From NCBI RefSeq assembly GCF_001421965.1, contig NZ_LMLP01000021.1:362362-426361 (forward strand): a stretch of 64,000 nucleotides of DNA, given 5' to 3'. The position numbers and the translations under genes were made by a program. Shown here piece after piece: positions 1-8,416 of this stretch (the stretch's first letter is position 1; the number at the start of each line of letters is the position of its first letter). The DNA comes from Sphingomonas sp. Leaf67 (GTDB lineage Bacteria > Pseudomonadota > Alphaproteobacteria > Sphingomonadales > Sphingomonadaceae). Below the pieces are notes generated by a model. That model searched no databases, was not told the origin of the DNA, and worked only from the letters and a program-made list of their open reading frames with translations.

Positions 1-1004
1 TCGCGACCGGCGTGCGCCCCGACAAGTCGGGCATCGTCGGCAACAAGATGGAGGACGCTAATCGCCCCGGTGAGGTCTTCACCATGGCGACCGACGACCC
101 CTTCTGGTGGAACACCGCCAAGCCGATCTGGATCGCTGCCGAGGAGGGCGGCGTGCGCAGCGCGACGATGTTCTGGCCGGGCAGCGAAGTCGCGTGGGGC
201 GGTACCGGCAAGCCCGACCACGGCGTCTATACCGGCGGCCACCACGCGTCGGACTGGCAGGCGTTCAATCAGGCGATCACCGCCGAACAGCGCGTCGATG
301 CGGTGGTCGACTGGCTGCGGCGACCGGCGGCGACCCGCCCGCGGTTCGTCACCCTCTATTTCGACGATGTCGACGTCGCCGGCCACGACGACGGCCCGCA
401 TTCGCCCGAGACGCTGGGCGCGATGACCCGCGTCGATGCCGCGATCGGCCGGTTGCAGCGCGAACTGGCGGCTCTGAATCAGCCGGCGAATCTGATCGTC
501 GTCGCCGATCACGGCATGGCAGCGGTCGCTACCGACCGGGTCATTGCGTTCGACCGCATCGCACCGGTCGACAGCTATCGCCTGATCGAAACCGGTCCCT
601 ATGCCGCGATCGAACCGATGCCGGGCAAGGAAGCCGTACTTGCCGCTGCGCTCGGCCAGCCACAGCCGCATATGCAATGCTGGCCGAAGGCACAGATCCC
701 GGCGCGGCTGCGCTACGGCACCCATCCGCGCGTGCCGTCGTTCCTGTGCCTTGCGGAGATCGGCTGGACGATCCTGGCGACCGCCCCGACGCGGCCGTTG
801 ACGGGAGGCGCGCACGGCTATGATGACGCCGCGCCGGATATGCAGGCGCTGTTCGTCGCCGGCGGCCCTGCCTTCCGACCGGGCGTCAAGCTGCCGGCGT
901 TCCGCAACACGGCGGTCGCCCCCCTGCTTCGTCGGATGCTCGGACTACCCACCGATCCGACGCTCGACGGGGATGGCGGCATCGCGGCGGCGGCGCTGCG
1001 ATAA
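1..1004 (+). CDS. Ectonucleotide pyrophosphatase/phosphodiesterase (alkaline phosphatase superfamily), N-terminus outside window
   Basis: The reading frame is open from the first base, and the first visible residues (ATGVRPDKSGIVGNKMED) match an internal stretch of NPP-type phosphodiesterases, so the true start and the nucleophile Thr/Ser lie upstream of the window. Metal-binding motifs of the family are visible: a DxxGHxxGPxS-type stretch (DVAGHDDGPHS) and VVADHGM, followed by a late HGY (AHGYDD) that fits the last metal-binding His. About 333 residues are present. The family hydrolyses pyrophosphate or phosphodiester bonds of nucleotides and is normally exported, but the signal peptide cannot be seen here. 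The substrate cannot be read from the sequence. Confidence 0.85.
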   Translation, partial: ATGVRPDKSGIVGNKMEDANRPGEVFTMATDDPFWWNTAKPIWIAAEEGGVRSATMFWPGSEVAWGGTGKPDHGVYTGGHHASDWQAFNQAITAEQRVDAVVDWLRRPAATRPRFVTLYFDDVDVAGHDDGPHSPETLGAMTRVDAAIGRLQRELAALNQPANLIVVADHGMAAVATDRVIAFDRIAPVDSYRLIETGPYAAIEPMPGKEAVLAAALGQPQPHMQCWPKAQIPARLRYGTHPRVPSFLCLAEIGWTILATAPTRPLTGGAHGYDDAAPDMQALFVAGGPAFRPGVKLPAFRNTAVAPLLRRMLGLPTDPTLDGDGGIAAAALR

Positions 1005-1043
1005 TGTTTGCCAGCCGGTGGGTTTCGTCCTGAAACTGCCGCC

Positions 1044-1496
1044 ATGCGCTATTTCGAGGACATCGCCGTCGGCGAAACCGCCCGCTTCGGCTCCTACCGC
1101 GTCGAACGCGACGCGGTGGTCGACTTCGCCCGGGAGTACGACCCACAGCCGTTCCACCTTTCCGACGAAGCCGCCGCGCAGACCCATTTCGGGCGGCTGG
1201 CGGCGAGCGGCTGGCATAGCTGCGCGATGACCATGGCGATGCTGGTCGATCATTGGACCGCGAACCCGATCGCCAGCCTCGGTGCGGCGGGCATCGACGA
1301 ACTACGCTGGAAGCGACCCGTCTATCCCGGCGACACCCTGTCGTGCGAAACCGTGGTCCGGTCGGTTCGCGCGTCGCGCAGCCGTCCGGAAATGGGCAAT
1401 GTGGCGAGCGAGGTGACGGTCCGTAATCAGGCGGATCAGGTGGTGCTGACGTTCATTTCGCAAGCACTGATCGCGACGCGGGCGGGCAAGGCCTGA
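1044..1496 (+). CDS. MaoC-like (R)-hydratase / hotdog-fold dehydratase
   Basis: A 150-residue single hotdog domain. It begins MRYFEDIAVGE, a typical MaoC N-terminus, and contains the hydratase-type stretch EYDPQPFHLSDEAA followed by HFGRLAASGWH. The Asp and His of DPQPFH are the expected catalytic dyad. I chose the ATG at 1044 because the family N-terminus starts there; an upstream in-frame start would add unrelated residues. It probably hydrates an enoyl-CoA-type substrate in the cytoplasm. It follows the phosphodiesterase gene by about 40 bases, and nothing nearby names the pathway. Confidence 0.85.
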   Translation: MRYFEDIAVGETARFGSYRVERDAVVDFAREYDPQPFHLSDEAAAQTHFGRLAASGWHSCAMTMAMLVDHWTANPIASLGAAGIDELRWKRPVYPGDTLSCETVVRSVRASRSRPEMGNVASEVTVRNQADQVVLTFISQALIATRAGKA

Positions 1497-1678
1497 TACG
1501 CCTCTTTTCCGCTCTTTGCCGCACGCCATTACGAACTCGTCCCGCCATTCCAGCGGGGCCCTTCTTGGTACCACCGTCTATACCGGGGCGTTGTAGGAAT
1601 ACGAAGCTTCGCGTGACGTTCGCAGACTCCACGACTTCGCGCGGTCTAAAAACCTTCGAAACCGGTAAGAGCGTGGCC

Positions 1679-2443
1679 CTAATCCGGTCGCCGTCCGCCA
1701 CGCCCCGGTCCGCGTCCTTCCGGTCCCCGGATGCGACCGCCGGCCGGACGAACCCCTTCGGGCCGCTCGAAGCCACGGACCGCTCCAGCCCCTTGCCTTG
1801 GCGACTGGCCGGACCCGCGCGGCACATTTTCGAATCCTCGCCGTCGTTCGAAACCCGGCCGGGACGCGTTGCCCGGCGAGGCATCCGGCTGACCGGGGAC
1901 CGGCGATTGGGTCGATCCGCGCGGCACATATTCGAACCCGCGTCGCCGATCGAAGCCCGGCCGTGCCGCACCATCCGGACGCACATCGGGCCTGCCACGC
2001 CAGCCGCCCGGACGACCGGGCAGCGGGGACTGGCTGGTCCCGCGCGGGACATTCTCGAAGCCGGGCCGCCGGTCGAACCCCGGTCGGTCCCACCGATCCC
2101 AACGCGGCCGCCCATTGCCCCAGTCGCCGCGCCACTGGCCGCGCCGCTGCTCCCAGAAATAACGCTGGCGATCGTTCCAGCGGAACGGCCGACGATAGCG
2201 GTCATAGACGTAATAGCCGGTGCCCGGATAATAATAGTCGCCGAACCATCCCCAATACGGATCGCCGAACCCGGCAGCATAGGGATCGGCATAGCCACCA
2301 TAGCCCCCATAACCACCGCCGCCGTAATAGCCCGATCCGACGCCGACCCCGACGCCACCATAGCCAAGATCGCCATAGGCGCAGGCGGACACGCCTGCTC
2401 CCGCCGCCAATGCCAGCACGATCGCGCGCAGCCGGTAAAACAT
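1679..2443 (-). CDS. Gly/Tyr/Arg-rich lipoprotein with three tandem-like repeats
   Basis: Encodes 254 residues. Residues 1-20 are a hydrophobic signal ending in GVSAC, a lipobox with Cys21. Residues 27-60 are a Gly/Tyr-rich run, followed by an aromatic stretch (DPYWGWFGDYYYPG) and a strongly basic C-terminal half. That half contains three copies of a roughly 20-residue unit of the form RPGF(D/E)RRxGFExVPRGxxQSP, at about residues 120-140, 161-181 and 196-215. The start at 2443 fits the signal peptide and has GGGAG upstream. Function is unknown; the composition suggests an envelope protein. The repeats probably arose by internal duplication. Confidence 0.7.
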   Translation of the reverse strand: MFYRLRAIVLALAAGAGVSACAYGDLGYGGVGVGVGSGYYGGGGYGGYGGYADPYAAGFGDPYWGWFGDYYYPGTGYYVYDRYRRPFRWNDRQRYFWEQRRGQWRGDWGNGRPRWDRWDRPGFDRRPGFENVPRGTSQSPLPGRPGGWRGRPDVRPDGAARPGFDRRRGFEYVPRGSTQSPVPGQPDASPGNASRPGFERRRGFENVPRGSGQSPRQGAGAVRGFERPEGVRPAGGRIRGPEGRGPGRGGRRPD

Positions 2444-2674
2444 GCAATTGCTCCCGCGGGTCGCTGGGCCTGTCGATAACGGCTGCCGCGCCCGATAATG
2501 GATAATGACGTAAAACGACCGGTCGACGCGGCCGGTTCCTGCACGCCGCCGTCCCGGCACGGCACGACATCGTGCCGCTTGCCCGCTGCCGTCCAAACCG
2601 CATAGAGCGTGCCCATGCCCACTGCCGCCCTCGCCGCCCATTCCGGTGTCGTTCCTCCCCGGGAGGGCTTTGCC

Positions 2675-2761
2675 GTGTCCGACGTCGCTGCATTCGCGGC
2701 GTTCGTATTCATGGTGGTGCTGGCCCGGCGGGCGATCCGCAACCGCAAGCGCAAGGACTGA
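2675..2761 (+). CDS. Possible 28-residue small membrane protein upstream of hisE
   Basis: A short frame starts at a GTG preceded at 7 bases by GGGAGGG and stops one base before the hisE ATG. The product has a short hydrophobic segment (VAAFAAFVFMVVLA) and a very basic tail ending RNRKRKD. An in-frame ATG at 2615 would give a 48-residue form but lacks an equally good ribosome binding site. It could equally be a leader that couples translation to hisE. No family is recognised. Confidence 0.4.
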   Translation: MSDVAAFAAFVFMVVLARRAIRNRKRKD

Positions 2762-2762
2762 C

Positions 2763-3080
2763 ATGGACGCGTTCGATCGGCTCGAATCGGTAATCGTCAG
2801 CCGGATCGGCGGCGATCCCACCCAATCCTATGTCGCCAAGCTCCATGCACGCGGCACGGGCAAGATCGCGCAGAAGGTCGGCGAGGAGGCGGTGGAATGC
2901 GTCATCGCCGCCTGCAGCGACGATCGCGCCGGCCTGATCGGCGAAGCGGCCGACCTGATGTTCCATCTGACCGTGCTGCTCGCCGATCGCGGCATCACGC
3001 TGGACGACGTCCGCGCCGAACTGACCGCCCGCGAAGGCCGCTCGGGCATCGCCGAAAAGGCCGCCCGTCCCAAGGAGTGA
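2763..3080 (+). CDS. hisE: Phosphoribosyl-ATP diphosphatase
   Basis: A 105-residue protein of normal length for HisE, the second step of histidine synthesis (phosphoribosyl-ATP to phosphoribosyl-AMP). The all-alpha MazG-like fold shows KVGEEAVECVIAA and the EAADLMFHLTVLL helix with its acidic metal ligands. The ATG at 2763 is chosen because residues upstream are not HisE-like. A HIT-domain gene follows after 4 bases, so the two are probably co-transcribed. The other his genes are not in the window. Confidence 0.93.
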   Translation: MDAFDRLESVIVSRIGGDPTQSYVAKLHARGTGKIAQKVGEEAVECVIAACSDDRAGLIGEAADLMFHLTVLLADRGITLDDVRAELTAREGRSGIAEKAARPKE

Positions 3081-3084
3081 TCCC

Positions 3085-3462
3085 ATGCCGATCAATGCCA
3101 CCCAGGCGTACGACCCCGACAACATCTTCGCCCGCATCCTGCGCGGCGAGATTCCGGCGAAGCGCGTGTACGAAGACGATTTCGCCCTCGCCTTCCACGA
3201 CATCGCCCCGCAGGCCCCGGTGCATATTCTGGTGATTCCGAAGGGCGCGTACGTATCGTGGGACGATTTCTCCGCGCGCGGCAGCGATGCGGAAATCGCG
3301 GGTTTCGTCCGCGCGGTGGGACAGATTGCCCGCGACAACGGACTGGTCGAACCGGGCTATCGCCTGCTCGCCAATATCGGCGGAGACGGCGGACAAGAGG
3401 TGCCGCATCTGCACCTCCACCTGTTCGGCGGGCAGCCGCTGGGACCGATGCTGTCGCGATAG
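3085..3462 (+). CDS. HIT family nucleotide-binding hydrolase (HinT-like)
   Basis: A 125-residue protein with the complete histidine triad HLHLHLF near its C-terminus (VPHLHLHLFGG) and the N-terminal stretch DNIFARILRGEIPAKRVYED typical of HinT. The family hydrolyses AMP-linked phosphoramidates or acyl-adenylates, with the middle His of the triad as nucleophile. It sits directly behind hisE, an arrangement I believe is common in alphaproteobacteria. No anomalies are seen. Confidence 0.92.
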   Translation: MPINATQAYDPDNIFARILRGEIPAKRVYEDDFALAFHDIAPQAPVHILVIPKGAYVSWDDFSARGSDAEIAGFVRAVGQIARDNGLVEPGYRLLANIGGDGGQEVPHLHLHLFGGQPLGPMLSR

Positions 3463-3573
3463 GACAGCTTTATTACACGAAAGGAATTGCACGGACGGTT
3501 TTTGCGGGTAGCATCACGCAATTCAAAAAAGGGCACCGCCCGTGCAAGCGCGGTGCATCCAGGGGATCGCTTC

Positions 3574-5130
3574 ATGAAATTCGGGCGCGTCAAACCACTC
3601 GACGCCATTCTTGCTACCGCCAAGGCCAAGTCGCTGGAGCCGACGCTCGGGTGGTTCCAACTTACCCTGTTCGGTATCGGGTGCGTCATTGGCACGGGCA
3701 TCTTCGCACTGACCGCTTCCGGCGCGCAGAAGGCCGGTCCAGGTCTGATGCTGGCATTCGCTATCGCCGGTGCCATCTGTATCGTCGCTGCGCTGTGCTA
3801 TGCCGAAATCGCCGCGATGATCCCGGTCGCCGGGTCGGCCTATACCTATACCTATTCGGTTATGGGTGAATTGCTCGCCTGGACGGTCGGCTGGGCGCTG
3901 GTCCTCGAATATGCCGTCGCCGCGTCGGCGGTATCGGTTACATGGTCCGACTATTTCCAGGGCACGGTAATCAGAGAATTCTTAGGGATGCAAATGCCCG
4001 CTTGGCTGTCGGCCGGCCCCTTGGCATTTGGCGGATCGCCCGGTGGGCTCATCAACCTGCCCGCCGTCGTTATAGCAGCATTTGTTACCTGGCTGCTTGT
4101 CGTCGGAACCAAGGAAAGTGCCCGCTTCAACGCAATCCTCGTCGCGATCAAGGTCACGGCGCTCACCGCGTTCCTGATCCTGACCTTGCCCAAGGTCGAG
4201 ATGGCACGGTTCAATCCATTCCTGCCCGCCGGCGTTTTTGGCGGCTTTGGCACCGGGATCGGCGCGGTCGGCGCTGCCGCGACAATTTTCTTTGCATATG
4301 TCGGCTTCGACGCGGTTTCGACAGCCGCCGAAGAAACCAAGAACCCGCAACGCAACGTCCCGATCGGGTTGATCGGTTCGCTGCTGTTCTGCACCGTTTT
4401 CTATATCTTGGTCGCGGCGGGAGCGATCGGCACGATCGGCGGCACGCCGATCATGGGACCCAACGGCATCCCCTTCCCCGCTGGATCGGAGGAACTGGCG
4501 CGGCAGTGCGCGTTGCCGCAATACGCGGATTCGCTGGTCTGTTCGAAGGAGGCGCTGGCCCACGTCCTGCGGGTTATAGGGTTCAGCACGGTCGGTAACA
4601 TGCTGGGTATCGCCGCCTTCGTCGCGCTGCCTTCAGTGATCCTGATTTTGATCTTTGGGCAAACGCGCATCTTCTTCGTGATGTCGCGTGATGGCCTGCT
4701 GCCGGAAGGCCTGTCCAAAATCCATCCGAAGTATAAGACGCCATATGTCGTCACGATAATTACCGGCGCGGTTGTCGCTCTATCGGCGGCATTCCTCCCG
4801 GTCGGCAAGCTCGCCGATATCGCGAACGCAGGCACGCTCTACGCCTTCATGATGGTCGCGATCGCGGTCATGATGCTACGCCGTACCGAACCTGATCGCG
4901 AACGCCGCTTCAGGACGCCGGCCTTGTGGCTGGTCGGTCCGCTGACGATCGCGGGCTGCATCTTCCTGTTCGTCAACCTGCCGTTCGAAGCAATGCTGGT
5001 GTTGCCAGCGTGGGGGGCGGTCGGTCTCGTGATCTATTACGCCTACAGCTATAAAAACAGCCATCTGGGTCGTGGCCACGTCATGGTGACGGACCTCGAC
5101 AACCACCCCGGCGAGACACCTGCGGCATGA
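3574..5130 (+). CDS. APC family amino acid permease
   Basis: A 518-residue integral membrane protein with about 12 hydrophobic segments. The first segment contains IGCVIGTGIFALTASG, the substrate-binding unwound helix signature of the amino acid-polyamine-organocation family. A later stretch, FFAYVGFDAVSTAAEETKNP, is also typical of cationic amino acid transporter-like members. The ATG at 3574 is preceded by AGGGG and gives the usual short cytoplasmic N-terminus. A strong terminator follows. It probably imports amino acids by proton symport; the exact substrate is not readable. Confidence 0.9.
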   Translation: MKFGRVKPLDAILATAKAKSLEPTLGWFQLTLFGIGCVIGTGIFALTASGAQKAGPGLMLAFAIAGAICIVAALCYAEIAAMIPVAGSAYTYTYSVMGELLAWTVGWALVLEYAVAASAVSVTWSDYFQGTVIREFLGMQMPAWLSAGPLAFGGSPGGLINLPAVVIAAFVTWLLVVGTKESARFNAILVAIKVTALTAFLILTLPKVEMARFNPFLPAGVFGGFGTGIGAVGAAATIFFAYVGFDAVSTAAEETKNPQRNVPIGLIGSLLFCTVFYILVAAGAIGTIGGTPIMGPNGIPFPAGSEELARQCALPQYADSLVCSKEALAHVLRVIGFSTVGNMLGIAAFVALPSVILILIFGQTRIFFVMSRDGLLPEGLSKIHPKYKTPYVVTIITGAVVALSAAFLPVGKLADIANAGTLYAFMMVAIAVMMLRRTEPDRERRFRTPALWLVGPLTIAGCIFLFVNLPFEAMLVLPAWGAVGLVIYYAYSYKNSHLGRGHVMVTDLDNHPGETPAA

Positions 5131-5154
5131 TGCCGCAGCAGTAGCCAGACACGA

Positions 5155-5188
5155 AAAACGGCCCGGAAAACACTTTCCGGGCCGTTTT
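5155..5188. terminator. Bidirectional terminator between converging genes
   Basis: A perfect 15-base-pair stem (AAAACGGCCCGGAAA pairing with TTTCCGGGCCGTTTT) encloses a 4-base loop ACAC. Each strand ends the stem in a T run, so it can serve both the permease on the plus strand and the PfkB kinase on the minus strand. Confidence 0.9.
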
Positions 5189-5202
5189 ATTTGAGGGCGA
5201 TG

Positions 5203-6201
5203 TCAGCCCAGCTTTTCGACCATCAGCTTGGTCAGATCAGCCTCGGGGCGCGCGCCATAGTGCGAGATGATCTCGGCAGCGCACAGTGCGCCGAGCTTCA
5301 GCGAGCGTTCAATGTCGTAGCCATGCGACTGGCCGTGCAGGAAGCCGGCGGCGAACAGGTCGCCTGCGCCGGTCGTGTCGACGACGCGATCGATCGGCTG
5401 GGCGGGCACGCTGGTGCGCTCGCCGCCGGTCACCGCGATCGCGCCGTGTTCGCCACGGGTTACCACCAGCACCGGCACCTGCGCGCTCACCTGCTCGACC
5501 GCCACGTCGAAATTATCGACGTGGGCCAGCGCCAATAGCTCGCCCTCGTTGGCGAACAGGATGTCAACCTGCCCCTCGGCGATCAGCGCGCGGAAATCGT
5601 CGCCGTGGCGCGAGATGCAGAAGGTGTCGGACAGGGTGAAGGCGACCTTGCGCCCCGCATCCCGCGCGATGCGGATGCCGGCCCGCATCGCGGCGCGCGG
5701 CTCTTCCGGGTCCCACAAATATCCTTCGAGATACAGGATCGCGCCGCTGGCGATCAGGTCGGCATCCAGTGCCGCTTCCGGCAGGAACTGCGACGCACCG
5801 AGAAAGGTGTTCATCGTCCGCTGCCCGTCGGGCGTGACGAAGATCAGGCAGCGGGCGGTCGTCGGTTCGCCGGGACGGGTCGGGGTATCGAAGCGGACGC
5901 CGGCGGCACGGATGTCATGCGCGAACACTGCACCCAGCTGATCGTCGGCGACCTGCCCGATGAACCCGGTCTTGCCGCCCAGCGCAGCGATGCCTGCAAC
6001 GGTGTTTGCCGCCGACCCGCCGGAAATCTCGCGGCCCGGCCCCATCTTCGCATAGAGCGCATCGGCATCGGCAGGCGAGAAGACGAGCTGCATCGACCCC
6101 TTTGTCATGCCCTCGGCGGCAAGGAAGGCATCGTCGGACTGCGCCAGAATATCGACGATGGCGTTGCCGATCGCGACGACGTCGAGCGTGGGTTGGGTCA
6201 A
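5203..6201 (-). CDS. PfkB family carbohydrate kinase, adenosine kinase type
   Basis: Encodes 332 residues beginning LTQPTLDVVAIGNAIVD from a TTG codon, with GGAG upstream at a good distance; no ATG or GTG allows a full N-terminal strand. PfkB signatures are present: ISGGSAANTVAGIAALG (signature 1) and DTTGAGDLFAAGFLHG (signature 2, with the catalytic Asp in GAGD). This subgroup, common in alphaproteobacteria, is usually annotated as adenosine kinase, but sugar specificity cannot be fixed by eye. The gene stands alone and ends at the shared terminator. Confidence 0.88.
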   Translation of the reverse strand: MTQPTLDVVAIGNAIVDILAQSDDAFLAAEGMTKGSMQLVFSPADADALYAKMGPGREISGGSAANTVAGIAALGGKTGFIGQVADDQLGAVFAHDIRAAGVRFDTPTRPGEPTTARCLIFVTPDGQRTMNTFLGASQFLPEAALDADLIASGAILYLEGYLWDPEEPRAAMRAGIRIARDAGRKVAFTLSDTFCISRHGDDFRALIAEGQVDILFANEGELLALAHVDNFDVAVEQVSAQVPVLVVTRGEHGAIAVTGGERTSVPAQPIDRVVDTTGAGDLFAAGFLHGQSHGYDIERSLKLGALCAAEIISHYGARPEADLTKLMVEKLG

Positions 6202-6326
6202 ATAAGGTCTCCGAACAATCGATCCGCCGCCAGCATAGGCGGGGACATAGGCGTTCGCGTTAGCCAGCGGCGTGGGGGCAGGCAAGGCGTTGACGGCGGG
6301 CGGCACTCCCCGCATCGTCGCCGGCG

Positions 6327-7025
6327 ATGATCGAAAGCTTTCTTCTGTCCGTGCGCCAACTCGGCGACCGCGCGTTTCTGCGTGTGCTGGCCAAGTCGCT
6401 GGCGCTGACCCTGTTTCTACTGGCCTTGCTCGGCGCGGCGATCGCGTGGGGTGCGCACTGGCTGACCGCCGATTTCCTGCTGCTGGGTGACGATGCCGGC
6501 ACGCTGGCGGCGGTGGCGGCGGCCATCGCCGCGATCGGGATCGCGTGGCTGCTGTTCCGCATCGTCGCGATCGCGGTGATCGGCGTGTTCGCCGACGACG
6601 TGGTCGAGGCGGTCGAGGCGAAGCATTACCCCGCCGCGCTCGCCACCGCCCGCCCGGTACCGCTCGGCCGGTCGCTGGCGATGAGCGGGATGTCGGCGCT
6701 CCGCGCATTGGTGGTCAACCTGTTCTTCCTGCCGCTCTATCTGGTGCTGCTGGCAACCGGGATCGGGACGGCGGCGGTGTTCTTCGTCGTCAATGGCTGG
6801 CTGCTCGGCCGCGACCTGTCGGACATGGTCGCGGCACGTCATTTGCCGCCGGCAGCCATGGCCGCCGAACGGTCCGCCACGGGCGGGCGACGCTTCGTGC
6901 TGGGGCTTGCCGGAACCGGATTGCTGCTTGTGCCGTTTGTGAGTTTCGTTGCGCCCCTGATCGGTGCGGCGATGGCGACGCATCGGTTCCACCGGCGACG
7001 CCCGCGGGGGGACGGACATGCGTAG
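6327..7025 (+). CDS. EI24/CysZ-like integral membrane protein
   Basis: A 232-residue protein with about four to six hydrophobic stretches (for example SLALTLFLLALLGAAIAWG and LVVNLFFLPLYLVLLATG) and the EI24 family features FADDVVEAVEAKHYP and NGWLLGRDLSDMVAARH. CysZ members are sulfate transporters; other EI24 proteins are uncharacterised, so transport of sulfate here is only a possibility. Its last 8 bases overlap the next gene, a lipoprotein, which points to co-translation. Confidence 0.8.
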   Translation: MIESFLLSVRQLGDRAFLRVLAKSLALTLFLLALLGAAIAWGAHWLTADFLLLGDDAGTLAAVAAAIAAIGIAWLLFRIVAIAVIGVFADDVVEAVEAKHYPAALATARPVPLGRSLAMSGMSALRALVVNLFFLPLYLVLLATGIGTAAVFFVVNGWLLGRDLSDMVAARHLPPAAMAAERSATGGRRFVLGLAGTGLLLVPFVSFVAPLIGAAMATHRFHRRRPRGDGHA

Positions 7026-7398
7026 CGGTTTCATCGCAGTCGTCGCGGGGTTGACCCTGTCGGCCTGCGCAGCATCGACCGGACCGGTCGTGCGCCAGAA
7101 CGTCCTGCCCGTCCCCCCGCGCCCGACCTATGGCACCGTCGGCCTTGAACGCGTGCTGGGCCAGAATGCCAATGCCCTGACCGGCCTGTTCGGCCAGCCG
7201 CAACTCGACCTGACCGAGGGGGCCGGGCGCAAGCTGCAGTTCGGATCGAACATCTGCGTGCTCGACGCCTATCTCTACCCGCCGCAGGCCGGGGGCGTGC
7301 CGGTGGTGCGCCATATCGATTCCCGCCAGCGCAACGGCGCACCCATCGACCGCGCCAGCTGCGTCGCCGCCCTGACCCGCCGCGACGGTGGCCGCTGA
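7018..7398 (+). CDS. Small lipoprotein of unknown function
   Basis: Encodes 126 residues with a clear lipoprotein signal, MRSGFIAVVAGLTLSAC (lipobox LSAC, Cys17). The mature part contains LERVLGQNANALTGLFGQPQ, an amphipathic segment, then a beta-rich section with two more Cys residues (NICVLDAYLYP and ASCVAAL) that could form a disulphide. It overlaps the EI24-like gene by 8 bases and reads in the same direction. I do not recognise a characterised family. Outer or inner membrane attachment cannot be decided, although the residue after Cys is Ala, not Asp. Confidence 0.75.
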   Translation: MRSGFIAVVAGLTLSACAASTGPVVRQNVLPVPPRPTYGTVGLERVLGQNANALTGLFGQPQLDLTEGAGRKLQFGSNICVLDAYLYPPQAGGVPVVRHIDSRQRNGAPIDRASCVAALTRRDGGR

Positions 7399-7462
7399 CG
7401 CCTCGCAACCTTTCCAAACCGGTGGCACGACGCCGCCGACCGCCCCACGCCGGAGTACATCC

Positions 7463-8209
7463 ATGAAGCAACTCGTAGCCTTCGACCTCGACGGAACCCT
7501 GGCCGAAAGCAAACAGCAACTGACCGAGGCGATGGGCGAAGCACTCGCCGACCTGCTGGGCGTCGCGCATGTTGCGATCATCTCCGGCGGCGACTGGCCG
7601 CAGTTCGAAAAGCAGGTCGCCACCCGCCTGCCCGACCGCGCCGATCTTACCCGCCTGTGGATGATGCCGACCAGCGGCACCAAGCTCTACATCTTTGGCG
7701 ACGGGCGCTGGAACGCGGTCTATGCCGACCTGTTCGACGACGAAACCAAGGCCAAGATCCTTGCGGCGTTCGATGCGGCGCTGGAGGCGACCGGCTTCGT
7801 TCCCGAACAGACGTGGGGCGAGCGGATCGAGGATCGCGGCAGCCAGATCACGTTCTCGGCACTGGGCCAGCAGGCCCCGATCGATGCCAAGGAACATTGG
7901 GACCCCAAGTTCGAGAAGCGCAAGATCATTCAGGCCGACCTGAAGCAGCGGCTACCGGGCCTGTCGATCAACATGGGCGGCGCGACGTCGATCGACATCA
8001 CCAAGGAAGGCGTCGACAAGGCGACCGGCCTCGCAAAGCTGGCCGATGTCAGCGGCATCGCCACCGACGACATGCTGTTCATCGGCGATGCGATCTTCCC
8101 CGGCGGCAACGACTATGCGCCGAAGGCCGCGGGCATGGACACGGTTAAGATCCGCGACCCGCAGGAAACGCTGGCGGTGATCGAGGCGATCGTCGCCTGC
8201 CAGAAGTAA
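7463..8209 (+). CDS. HAD-IIB hydrolase resembling eukaryotic-type phosphomannomutase
   Basis: A 248-residue protein. Motif I is AFDLDGTLAESK, with the nucleophile Asp and the acid/base Asp two residues on. A GDAIFPGGNDY stretch matches the motif IV signature GDxxxxGGND of PMM-type HAD enzymes. The substrate-cap region lies between. If it is a phosphomannomutase it would make mannose 1-phosphate for GDP-sugars. A sugar or other phosphatase role is also possible. The ATG at 7463 gives the standard MKQLVAFDLDGT start. The neighbours do not form an obvious pathway with it. Confidence 0.8.
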   Translation: MKQLVAFDLDGTLAESKQQLTEAMGEALADLLGVAHVAIISGGDWPQFEKQVATRLPDRADLTRLWMMPTSGTKLYIFGDGRWNAVYADLFDDETKAKILAAFDAALEATGFVPEQTWGERIEDRGSQITFSALGQQAPIDAKEHWDPKFEKRKIIQADLKQRLPGLSINMGGATSIDITKEGVDKATGLAKLADVSGIATDDMLFIGDAIFPGGNDYAPKAAGMDTVKIRDPQETLAVIEAIVACQK

Positions 8210-8221
8210 CCACGCCCCCTG

Positions 8222-8246
8222 CCCCGCCGCGCGCGGGGCGGGGTTT
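8222..8246 (+). terminator. Probable rho-independent terminator
   Basis: A GC-only hairpin (CCCCGCC pairing with GGCGGGG around a short GC-rich loop) followed by TTT lies just after the HAD hydrolase stop. The T run is short, as often in high-GC genomes. Confidence 0.55.
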
Positions 8247-8416
8247 GCGGGTCAAAGGTCACGAAAGTCACACTTGCCGCGTTTTCGTCGCACGCTTCGC
8301 GCCCGGCCATTCGACGTCTGATTTGAATCGACCGTAGAAAGAGCGCCCGCAACGATAGGCTCAACATTCCCCTGTAGGACAGTGGCGATGTCGGACGAGG
8401 CCGGGGCAGGTGGCGC

